Assembly: GCF_030463565.1 (NCBI RefSeq)
Contig: NC_134652.1
Coordinates: forward strand, 6,475,897 to 6,539,896
Direction of reading: 5' to 3'
DNA length: 64,000 nt
Source: Pelecanus crispus
Lineage: Eukaryota > Chordata > Aves > Pelecaniformes > Pelecanidae
The position numbers were made by a program, and so were the translations under genes. Of this stretch, positions 35,800 through 46,329 are shown in pieces (position 1 is the first letter of the stretch; each line of letters starts with the position of its first letter). Below the pieces are notes generated by a model, which had not been told where the DNA came from, did not search any database, and saw only the letters and a list, made by a program, of their open reading frames with translations.

Positions 35800-38700
35800 G
35801 CATTTGTGTCTAGAAAGCTTCAGGAGTGCTTTCAGAAGTCACGCCATCTCCTCAAAAATGCATACACGTGTACAATCCTGAACAAGAGATGAATAAATAG
35901 GGAGGCAGGAAAGCAGAGCTGAGTGAGAGAGCAAGCAAATCCCCTTCCTGAATTACTAGAAAAAAAGCTTCTCACCAGAGGAATGGTAATCTATATTTTT
36001 GCTTACCAGCTTTTACAAGGTAAAACTGTTGCTCAGGAGAATAAACACCTACTTTGTGTACTCCCCCACGGAACCAGGAGGCAGTCAAGTCAGAGCTCAG
36101 CTAACCTATAATCTGTATTTACATGTCCAAAAAAACCCCTTATTTAGGTTCTTGATTTACAATCTCTAGTTTTCATAAAAGTCAGTCATTCCCAGTGAAA
36201 GAATGCAGAGTAGATTTATAGGATCTACATTATGCCTTAAATCTTAATAGCATTTTTAAAGTGCTTCTATGAGTCATCCTAAGTAATGTTTTCCCTCTTT
36301 TTTGATGACATTACTGTGTTAAAACAGATCCAACTCTTTACCTTAAAAACAAGATCATTTTTACCAACCATGCTGGCATCAACTCTGCTGCAATGCTAAA
36401 CATTGTCAGTAATGTCCTTATAAGCCTCTGCTTCCAAGGGTTCATAGCTTGAATGTAAAATGTGCTTTGCGCTAAAGTTTGTCTGATAAGATCTCAACCT
36501 GCATGAGCAGTGAATTTGTTTTCACCGTTCATAGTCAAAATAAAATAAATCTCTGGATGTTTCTGTAAGTTAGATGAAGGTAAAGGGCCTGATGCTGTGC
36601 TTTCTCCCCAACACCAGGCTCCTGTTTTCCTTGAGAAGTATGCTTGAAATACATGTCAGCTCAGGATCAGTCCAGTTAGGAGCAGAAATATCCCATGTAC
36701 ATACGAAAATGCTGGCTGGGCACATGTATTTGTATCCATGCATGGACACAGCAATGCAATGCCAGTTGTTAAGCATCTTTCTCAAGAACTGATGTCCTTT
36801 AGAGAGAAATTTAAATATTATTGAAGAAGTCAATAGGTAAGTGAAGTGTCTTAAAAGGGATTTGTAGAGAATGAGTTTCTTAAACTCTTTTTTTAGGAAA
36901 CCAAGCAGCAAGTAGGTTATGCTAATACGCTATTAGAAAATATAAATATGTATACTATACTTGCTAGTAAGATCTCTCAGTGGGACTACTCCTGACAGCA
37001 AGCACAACTTTTAGGAGATCTATTTGCAGAAATTAGGTCCTTAGTTAATGATGGATTGCATAGCACAGAGATCTCCGTATCATATCTAAACCGTTGTTGC
37101 CAAAATCGCCTAACTCACAATGGTTGCATCTTTTGGAAGAGTCCTAAGAATGTTGACTCCACCTGACAGAAACAGCAGTCATGGGGACCAAACGAGTACC
37201 CCCAAATCTCCTTGGCACAAGCCTAACTGCCTCCCCCTTTCCCTTTAGCTCTATGAGGCTTCTGTTCCTGGCTGCACAATAATTCAGCTTCAGCAAGAGA
37301 GATGGACAATACCTCAGCACAGAATACTCAAAAAGCCGGGAGTGACCTACACAATTTTGGGAGAACTAAGTGCTATGGAGGCAAGAAAGACAAATTCACC
37401 TACCTCTCAGGCGGTGCAGTGGTCATGAGTCAGCCATGGTAAAGGTGAGCATCAGTGACACTGCCCACAGCTATGGCAGATGTGGTCCCATCGCAGGAGG
37501 AGGCAAGAGCTCCGTGGACACAGCCCGGCCAGGTGCTGAGCACTTAAGTTTCAAAACCTGGGAAAGACACAAGGTACAAACCCAAATTATCCAGATCACT
37601 TTCTTGGTATAGGTGTCTAAATTCCAGCAAAATGCCTTTTTAAGCACGTAATTTTTCCCCTAGATTTTGCCATGAGGGTCTTCAAAATTACTTTCTGGAA
37701 ATACAAACGTGAGCATATCAGAATCCATTTCATGGCTCAGACTAAACTACAGTATTTTCATTTTACTTTTTATCTTGAGATCTTAGCCTTTTCTTTATGA
37801 TGAAAGAAATTGAAAAGGTTAGGGTTTTGTTATGATTTTTTTTTTTTTTAAAAAGAGTATGTTACTTAACTTAAAAGTGTTCAAAACAAGTGGAAAATAT
37901 GTGTTATACACTGGGCTATTACAAGCTAGAGTAAGTATACAACAAATACTACCAATAGAGAAAGAAAAATAAGTTGGGAACAGCAAGCATTTCCAGTAAA
38001 TTATAAATATGCTTTAGAGTATCCTGAATAACATTTTAAAGGACTCAGAATATTATCCCACTAAATCAAGTATTTACTCTGGATCCAGTCTTGCAAACTT
38101 CAGTCATGCGAGTAGTCTCATCCATAGTAACAGGATTGCAAAGGTAAAGACCACCCACTTGAGTACAAATTTTTAGAGCCTGCTGATATTCCCTTAAATG
38201 CTTTAAAATTAAAATTTTCCATTTACATTAGAATTTGATGTGAGAAATAGTTTTTTAAAACATCAGTCTCCATTCCAAGCTGGTCAAACTTTACAGCTAA
38301 AATCGGTTATAAACAGTTATTAACCTTAGTAAACATTTAGGTTTTTCAATAGTCTTCCTTCAGGTGTCAGAAAACAAAGCAATTAATTTAATTTTTACAT
38401 GTAAAGACTAATAAAAATCTGTACATACCATGCACAGAAAAGACCATCAAAATATACCATCACAATGTGACACTTTATATTAAAAATACTTCGTTCTCAA
38501 AGAATTTGTTAATCAATAGCCATAAAGCCTAATGACTGGTAGGTGTTAAAAAGCAAGTCATATTTTGGATACATACACACCATTCCTAAGGTCACAAAAG
38601 AGGTCAGTATCAACAAGCAAATAAACTCAAAATTCCTACCTCCTACATTCCCACCGACAAATAGACACTGATATTTGTATACAATCTATTAAGCTAAATT

Positions 38701-39680
38701 CTAAGAGAATAAGAAAGAAAGAAAGAAAGAAAAAAGAAAACCCTGGGGACTTATCAACAGAGCTCAAATTACTTCCAGACATCCAGTATCGATGATATAT
38801 ACATACTTTAACAGGTATCAGCATGAGATGTGATTATACAATATTCAGAGTTCTTGGCTTTAGTCAGCCGAACAGTTAAACAGATGCTTAAACTGGAGTG
38901 TGTGAGGAGCTCTACTGAAACATCACGTAACTGTGTGCCAAACACTTAAGCTCTACAGACTGCTACTCAGGAGCATGCTTTTGCTGCTCTTCAGCTATTT
39001 TCAGTGTTTAAAGTTGAAAGTTGAGTGCAGTTTCTGTCCTTTGCTGCATTTTTGCAGCATGGGAGGTGAAACAAATAGCAAAGCTCTCCTCTGCTGTGCC
39101 CGGTGCAGACCAGAAGTGAGGTCCACGACCCAGCCTAAGAACTCACATCTGGTAGTTCATGGAAAGCTTAAAGCCTCTGAAAGCCTGATCAGCTCTTCTG
39201 CGATGGTAAAGGCACCTGAAGCCCCTAGGAAAGCTCCTTGATTCTAGACAGGGACTAGAATGCAAAAACTCCATCTGGCAGTATGAATCAGCTACTCTTG
39301 TTTCTCTGCCCTACCTGATGGGGTCCATCTAACAGGCAGTAGCAGACCACCCCTGCAAGGTAAGACTGCACGTGAAATATTGCAAAGCAAAACACCAGCA
39401 AGAATTCCTGTCTGCTGTCTTCAACAAGGGTCCAAGCAACACAGTCCTACTCGCTTTACCTCCCAGAAACATCTTATATTAGTTGGAATAGCTCCATCAG
39501 GACAGATTGACCAAATACTCTCCTGTAACAGAGTGGTCTAGCAACAAAGCTCTGCCTCCAAAGACCAATGGTGCACATCCCGTCTTCTCACAGAAAGAGA
39601 AGTGTCTCAAAGGCCACTAGTGGTCACCTCTGTCTCATGATTTCAAATATCTAGAGCCAAGTGGCTTCACATGCTGATAG
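35800..39680. other. Unique sequence from 35.8 to 39.7 kb
   Basis: Single-copy AT-rich DNA. Frames at 36,570-36,911 (minus, 113 codons) and 38,933-39,241 (plus, 102 codons) have no recognisable domain. A segment near 37,610 (GGTGTCTAAATTCCAGC) has the same motif style as the old repeat at 3.45 kb, but only over about 20 bases. No gene is supported. Confidence 0.5.
38709..38740. repeat. (GAAA)n microsatellite
   Basis: About five GAAA units followed by A5GA4, an ordinary tetranucleotide repeat. Confidence 0.85.
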
Positions 39681-39689
39681 AAAAACTTT

Positions 39690-39875
39690 CCCTCATGAGG
39701 CTGGCGGAGCAGGTTGCCCCAAGAGGCTGTGAGGTCTCCATCCTTAGAGGTTTCCAAGACCAAACTGCAGGATGTCCTGCACAACCTGGTGTGATCCCAG
39801 AGCTGACCCTTCTCAGAGCAGGAGGTTGGACTAGAGCTCTCCTGAGGTCCCTTCCATCCTGAATTACCCTGGAGA
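39690..39875 (+). mobile_element. CR1 LINE fragment, older copy
   Basis: Collinear with the bird CR1 3' region: CTGGCGGAGCAGGTTGCCCC, GAGGTCTCCATCCTTAGAGG, GCAGGATGTCCTGCACAACC, then CAGGAGGTTGGACTAGAG and GGTCCCTTCCATCCTGAA. The ATTCTATGAT tail has decayed or is missing. Reading frames here are CR1-derived or shadows. Boundaries are approximate. Confidence 0.85.
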
Positions 39876-40329
39876 GCTAAGAATTCATCCTCCCTCCCTC
39901 TCTTCCTCATCCTCATCCTCCCTGGGCCACCATATTTAAGCTTTCTCTAGGAATATCTACACTTGTGCCTTAATATTTTCATCAGAAAGCCTGCTGACAC
40001 CAAAGGAAAGCTCAATTTAAGACAGAATTACACCTCTATGAATACTGTTAGCTATCTCATACGTACACAGTTATTTTGCTACTGTCAAAGCCGCAACCAT
40101 TTCCCCCCTCAAAGTGATAGCTGCCAGCTACAGCTTCCAAATGACTGTTGTAATGAAACACTTTATTTTCCAATGTCTTGTTTTCAGTCTGATTTTTTTT
40201 TCTTTTTCATGCATATACCATGCAAGCATACCAGTTGGAGCTTGTACACCAACTGACCTTGTGCTAAATAGACATGTTTACATGCTAGCTCACTAACCCA
40301 CACATGTGAGGAAACCTATTCTCTGACAA

Positions 40330-40550
40330 CTTAGGAGTTGTTCATTTAAGCGTTGAATCTCTTGGCCACTAAGAGCTGAACATTCATTTAGCGGGAGATA
40401 ATTAGCATTGACAAGTAGGGGCAAGTTATCAACCAGAGACACAAAAATGCATGTAACTTGTTGAAGCATGAGTTACTTTTGCTCTAGGATTGCATTAGCT
40501 CATACATTCCTCCCTTGAAAGTGTCCTTTTATTAATTATACACTCTGTAT
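40330..40550. promoter_or_regulatory. Candidate conserved non-coding element
   Basis: A repeat-free block with TAATTAG at 40,399-40,405, ATTAATTA at 40,531-40,538, ATGCATGTAAC near 40,448, and a GGCAAGTTATCAACC segment near 40,420. Short AT cores are spaced by mixed sequence, with no open frame. Enhancer-like texture only. Confidence 0.25.
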
Positions 40551-40839
40551 GCCTTAAAGCTAGTGTTCACTTTTTGGCTTCATCCAGTTTGGAGTATGGA
40601 TAAACCACTTCAGAGAAAACTTGTCTGGAGGTGATGACAATAGTATTGGCTAATGCCTTGTACTCCCTACCTTAACTTATGTCCCAGTGCTGGCTCAAAG
40701 GCTGTTGATCCTCTTACCTTCTTGCATGATCATAAGCAGACATTGCAAAGGTCTTTTGTGAGATACTGAGTCAGCAAAGATGTAACAGGGTTTAAGCTTG
40801 AGTGTCCATCCCAGCTACAGAGAGGCTGTTGGAGGAAAT

Positions 40840-40869
40840 GGGAGGGGAGGGAGAGGGGTCAGGGAGGGG
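40840..40869 (+). other. G-quadruplex motif
   Basis: Six G runs in 30 bases: G3 at 40,840, G4 at 40,844, G3 at 40,849, G4 at 40,855, G3 at 40,862 and G4 at 40,866. The loops are one to three bases. This satisfies the usual four-run, short-loop rule several times over on the plus strand and lies in AT-rich surroundings. It is the clearest quadruplex candidate in the window. No promoter or gene is adjacent. Confidence 0.8.
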
Positions 40870-40879
40870 ATTTTGAATT

Positions 40880-41660
40880 AGGAGTGACAAGACAACAGGA
40901 ATTCATTCTGCAATAGTTTGGAAAAACAAAGGTTATCTGTGGATTTTTGTCCCCCAAAAATACCATGGGAAAGCAAATACTTCTGGAGATTTAATAGCTT
41001 GGTGGTCAGCTACTTACTTGGCGGTCAGGTGTTCACAGGTATGTGTGACCTCCAGGCTGCTGACTTGGCTCTGATGTCCTCATCTGACCAAATTCCATCC
41101 TAGACGTAACAATCTTGGTTTTCGAATCAGATGCATTACTATGAAAATTTCAGTCCAAACAAACTGCATTTTTTTAGTGAAAATGAAACCTTTTATTCAG
41201 CTTTCACCTTCTGACTGGTTCCAGGTGAATTTTGGTTCCAGGAAAGATGACTTCTTTATCCAGGCCACAGGATCAAACATCTGTCAACAGAAATGCAGGC
41301 TTGCGGACTGATAAGGAGTTATGACTACTTTCCAGGGCATAATGCAAGAGGTAATAGCTTGTTTATAGAAGATGATAAAGAAATATGTGGGGCTTTAGCA
41401 AACTGAAATGGAAGAGTCACTTTTTGATCAAATAGACCTCTACAAAACCCTTAGTGTGCTGTGGGCCAGAAGCTGTCCGAAGGTCATGCAACTTCTGTCC
41501 TACCTCAACTCAGAAGATGAAGTATAAAACAACACTGTAAATCAAACACCTGTGGATGGCAAACATTGTACCTCAATAATGCAGCTACCATAATAAATGG
41601 GAAACATCACAGTACATTATGGACACCCCTGACAGGAGAGATCACTTCTGTTTCCTCCTG
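40880..41660. other. Unique sequence, nothing recognised
   Basis: Single-copy DNA without a frame above about 60 codons and without a recognisable repeat or RNA gene. Confidence 0.5.
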
Positions 41661-41664
41661 TGAT

Positions 41665-41770
41665 AGGGTAAAATTCTGGACCGAAGGCTTAGTAAAGAGC
41701 AGCTCTTACGATTTCTTTCCCAGCTGGTAAACAACAAAGATTCATTGACTTCAGATGACCAGAAATTAGA
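41665..41770. repeat. Old amniote interspersed repeat remnant
   Basis: GGTAAAATTCTGGACCGAAGG is followed about 55 bases later by TTCATTGACTTCAGATGACC and AGAAATTAGATCACC. This resembles the recurrent 'gtgaaattctggcccc' ... 'ccattgacttcaatggg' organisation of an old repeat family also suspected at 15.07 kb. It is diverged, with approximate ends and no family name. Confidence 0.35.
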
Positions 41771-41876
41771 TCACCAAATACCTCAATAAGGACTAATTAA
41801 TCTTTTTGTGCCTGTTAATTTTGTGATACTGCTATATATCTGAATAGAATTATAAGGGAAAAAATAGCAGCATGGC

Positions 41877-41950
41877 TTCTTTTTTTTTCCCTTTTTTTTT
41901 TTTTTTTTAATTGAGGTTCTGACTTGTTACCTTTTTAGAAAAAAAAAAAA
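41877..41950. repeat. T-rich homopolymer pair and A run
   Basis: T9, CCC and T17 at 41,880-41,908 are followed by an A12 run at 41,939-41,950. A nearby T run and A run can pair as a weak hairpin. Treated as low-complexity sequence. Confidence 0.8.
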
Positions 41951-42247
41951 GCAAAATGTATTAACAGATTCTCCAAATTAGGCCTGGGTCTACAGAGTGA
42001 TCAAAGGGGATCTAAAGCAGTCATCACCTTAAGTAGTTCATGGCTTGGTTTTGTTTAGAGGATTTTAAATTTGGGCTCAAAATGCTACCAGAGAAAAAGT
42101 ATAAGCAGTAACCCCCAATAAACTCAAATCTATAATGATCATCCACGACAACTGCAATATATTTCACTCACAATTTTTTTTTATGAATACAATTTCACAT
42201 ACAGTGGAAAAAAATGGAAGTTAACAGAGGAAACCAGACCTGGTTTA

Positions 42248-42281
42248 GGATAAGGTGTTTTACTGGATAAGGTGTTTTACT
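42248..42281 (+). repeat. Perfect 17-bp tandem duplication
   Basis: The unit GGATAAGGTGTTTTACT occurs at 42,248-42,264 and again at 42,265-42,281 with no mismatch, so it is a recent two-copy duplication. A third partial match (TTTAG before the first copy, TAAACAC after the second) is not convincing. Confidence 0.95.
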
Positions 42282-42289
42282 AAACACAA

Positions 42290-45200
42290 TCTTTGCGTTT
42301 CATCAATATTAAAATAAGTATCACTAACCTGTTGTGCCTATGTGTACACCTGAATTAGTGATGATGAACACAGTTTAACTGCCTGCATTTAACCAAAAGC
42401 CTCAAAGGCTTGAGAGGGGTAGTTAATCTCCGACCAGCAACTTCTGACAGTGTTCACCATGATTCAAAATCGTATGCACCAAAAAACTCACCAGGCCCCA
42501 CTGACCCATCTACCTGAAAGTTTTTTACTGGAAAATTGTCTTGCTGTTTTTACTGTAGAGTCAATTTTGGTGAATTTTGTGTATTTTTTCCTTCCAAGTT
42601 GAGCCAGACAACACTGGAAGAGTCAGGACAAGGACAGTTTTATGGTTACAAGTTCTTCCAACTACTTAATTTGCCTTGCCCTAAGATGATCCCTGGTGCT
42701 TATTTTTAGTGTTTTTCAGGAAACCAACCTAATGTCTGTTTGGAAGAGCTTGACCAGTCTTCTCAGAAGATCTGTCCTGCTTTGGAAAGCTCATCCGAGC
42801 AGCTTTGGGAGTTTTAGTCGCAAGAACCCTTCTCTGCCACCAACAGATCAGAAACAGCTCATATATTTGGAGGCTGTTGACATTGCTTTCGTATGTTACT
42901 AGTTTGTTACGAAACCTTAATTTCTTCACCTTGGGATGTTTTCGGTAGCATTTAGGTCTCTGCGTTACAACCTGTGCGTGAATCAACAGTGGCGAACACA
43001 TCATGTTCACAAGACATGCCCACTGCAGGATACAGTAAAGACGTTCAGCAAATAGGACCACTGCAGTATTTTCTCATCTCATGATTTTGCAACAGTAACA
43101 ACCGATTATAGAATAAAGTACATTAGATGGTTTTCCACCTACTTTGTCTTTTCAGTGCTGAATCTGCCACTAGGATCCTGTAAACTCTTAAGTCTGTTAC
43201 GTAGCATTTTTTAACCTACAGATTTCAGAGAATTTACTATAAGAAGACAGAAATCACCCTCACTTTACAGACAGGTAAGCACAAGAGAAAAAAGCAAGTG
43301 ATTTGCCCACATGGCAGCTCAGGGGCCAAGCAAGGTACAGAATCCAAAGCTCCTGCCAGGAAAGGCTGGGGCATTGCTTTTGAGATTATGCAGTCAACAG
43401 TCCTAAGGAGAAACCTTCCTATGGTAAATTGTTTATTAATATTGGCTCACCCTTACCTTACTTAAACTCCTATCCTGTTATATGTAACCTAGATTAGTTA
43501 GTCCAGCCTTTCAGATGAAATTGCTCTGTGCTGTAGGCAGAAACTAAGCACCACACCAGGAGCACTCCTCCCGCCTCTGTCATTAGCTTCATGCCTGACT
43601 GACTTAAAACATTTGTTACAATTTTCCTGGAATCTTAAAGTTTGTAAAAAGATTCTGCTGGGTACATAATGTGAAATTACGATAGCTAATAAAAGATGCT
43701 GATTTACCCGCAAGAAGAGATGACAGCTTCTGCTTTAAAACAAAACAAAACAAAACAAAACAAAACAAACAAACAAAAAAACCCCAAATGAATCCATCAA
43801 CAAACACTAATGATTCTGCAATGTTTCCACTCAATTTGAATCCATGCTCCGGATTTCACTTGATAGCATGGGACAAAGTAAGTCCCAGGAGCATCATGCC
43901 AAATGCACTTTAGACTCTCCATTAAGTGGTCTGTAAACTATATTTAAACTGAATCATATCCCTTATAGATATCAGTCACAACTGCCACTGGAAAGTTTAT
44001 TTTATCCTGCGACCAGCAGTGTTGAACACACAAGTAATTTGCTGCCTCATAGAAGAGAGCATTGAAGGTTGCTGGCTTCTGAACATTGTGCCAGGAGACC
44101 AGGCAGAAATGGAGAGCAATGCTATAGACATGAATTTAGCTTTCTTTATAACCACCGATACCCGTTTAAAAAAACAGCAGATCAAGCTATTATATATGTC
44201 TAGAAATGTCACCAGAATGTGTGATTAAGGACACATTAGAGCGATCACTTTCTATCAATTAGTAGCATGGGAAATATTTTTAGTGTATCCATGTCTGGAT
44301 TTTTCTGCTTTGGGCAGGTAACTTGCCTGATATTACAAAAGATTGCTTGATGAAAGTCTTTATTGAAGGAATCTCTACCACTGGGAAGTTCAGAAATGAT
44401 TTTCAGAAACTGAAATCTGATCACAGTAAAATCTGCGTTCAGCTCAGACAGCGGTAAAGCGATGCCTTCGTGAAGGTGCTTCTAAGCGGGAAGGCGCTCA
44501 GCAAGCCATTTGGCAAAACATACACGCAGTGTTTCAGCAGGGGTCTTCAGAAGAAATAGAATCACTCTCTTACACAAAGGCACCAGAAACGCTGAATTTC
44601 ACTGCGTGCATTGTCTTAGAAAACAGCCCTTTGCACTTTGAAAAGAACTGCAGTGGACAACGATTAAACTGTGAAACCAGGGGGAGATAGCAGTGGAACC
44701 CTTGCGGCATGTATACCTCCCGCTGTGCCCGCACGATACGACGGCAGAAAGCACGTCTGCTGCGAGCGGGGAGCTGGGCGACCCTGACACTGCAACACAA
44801 CATCTGAAGCCGTCAGCCTGGCTCAGGGGGTCGGAGCTGGCTGGCGTCCAGCAGCTCTCCGGCTTTGACATACAGAAACGCCCTCAGCTTGACTTCATGA
44901 TGAATGGCTAGAAGCTGAAGCTAGGCTAATTCAATCTGGAAATACAGCACATGGGTTTTTTTAGCAGAAGCTGTAATTTTAAATGAGACTCGAAATCTGG
45001 AGAGGGCATCTAAGAGATGACCTCCTGCCTAACCAGCAACCGTGGGGCAGATGCAGAATCACGTGGCATCTTGGAAGACGAGCTGGTTTTTCTACCTTAA
45101 GAATTCATGTCTATCAAATACGAACTTCATTTTTATCCTTTCCCACTGTCCAGAGTTGTCAGAAATCAGTTTAATTACGTAGACTGTCAAGACTCCCTGG

Positions 45201-45350
45201 GAATTATGTGTATTTTCTCTCTCTCTCTCATACAGAATCCATCTTTGCACTGAATAATTACTGCCAGAGCTGAATCCGAACCTGCCAAAGTTGCAGAAAA
45301 GAATCCACCCCTTTTCTACAAACTTTCAAAGCAAATATGAATTGCTTTCC
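42290..45350. other. Unique sequence from 42.3 to 45.4 kb
   Basis: Single-copy DNA with frames of 110 codons or fewer. CpG is mildly enriched at about 44,700-44,860, giving overlapping frames on both strands (44,570-44,911) without a recognisable domain. The 69-codon and 71-codon frames at 44.0-44.2 kb are mutual shadows. No gene is supported. Confidence 0.5.
43737..43781. repeat. (AAAAC)n / (AAAC)n microsatellite
   Basis: Six to seven CAAAA units pass into AAAC units and end in an A6 run. The minus-strand frame over it (Phe/Val-rich) is an artefact of the repeat. Confidence 0.9.
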
Positions 45351-45355
45351 TGGTC

Positions 45356-45380
<25 letters not shown>
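45356..45380. repeat. Poly-T tract (25 nt)
   Basis: An uninterrupted run of 25 T. The DNA to the right (45,381 onward) matches no LINE or mRNA I know. Confidence 0.9.
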
Positions 45381-45384
<4 letters not shown>

Positions 45385-45386
<2 letters not shown>

Positions 45387-46296
45387 CACTGTCATTTGAT
45401 TCACTTTGAATAACTTAGCATGAATGAATTTAGTGAAGGCATGGTACTTAAGAAATCTTTGGGCAGATCCTCAGCTGATATACAATTGGCTTCAGAAAAG
45501 CTATGCGCAGTTATATCCTGAAGATGCATCACAGTGAATTTGAAAAGCTCTCTTGGAGATTATTCACCTCCTGTGAACGCAACTGTTCCCATCAGCTATC
45601 GCATTTTAAGGATTTTAGCTCTTGAGTCAGAGGACAGACAATAGTATGGGATTGAGCCCAAGCAATTAACTCTTCACTCAGTTTTATTACTTGCATCCTG
45701 AACTGCACTCCCACAGAGAACCTGTAACACTGTTAGTCAAAGAAAACAGAGCAAAATTTTAAACAATTAGAAGTTTGGAAGACAAAATTAAACAGTAGCC
45801 CATGATCTGCACATAGAACATTTTTAAAAAACACAAAACTAAAAGAACATTAATTGAGACCTTTAATCCCAACAAAGTATTAATTCTGAGATAATTACTG
45901 CCATAAAATTCTCTGCCACAGGGACACTGACAAGAAACTCATCTTCAAAAGTTATGTACGTAAGCAGCATGGAACTTGAGAAAAGAGTTGGCAAGGATGA
46001 AACCCTGCAGAGACGCGAAAAGAAGGAAAGTTTTGGAGGGAACTGAGCCTTTCAGCATAAGTCATTCCTCTGTGAAAACATGTTATCATTTAGAAGACTC
46101 TGAAACAGGAAAAGGATGGGGAAGATTTGCTAGCAGAAAGCAAGTTCCTCTCATAAATAAAAAACCAGTCGGTAAAAAAAAAATGAATAGCAACAAACTG
46201 GATCTTAAAAAACAGTTGAGTCAACTGTCAGCAAGAAAGGTGATTAAAACTGAAATTACACAATGTCTTACTCATGGCACATGAAGTGCTATAATC

Positions 46297-46297
<1 letters not shown>
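45385..46297. other. Unique sequence with a lysine-rich chance frame
   Basis: AT-rich single-copy sequence. A plus frame at 45,976-46,284 (102 codons, first codon TTG, first ATG at 45,997) is lysine-rich and ends about 14 bases before an A27 tract. That arrangement could mark a retrocopy. But no AATAAA precedes the tract, and the peptide resembles no protein I can name, so it is not called as a gene. Confidence 0.3.

Positions 46298-46324
<27 letters not shown>
46298..46324. repeat. Poly-A tract (27 nt)
   Basis: An uninterrupted run of 27 A, the longest A run on the plus strand. See the neighbouring entry for the possibility that it is the tail of an unrecognised retrocopy. Confidence 0.9.
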
Positions 46325-46327
<3 letters not shown>

Positions 46328-46329
46328 AA

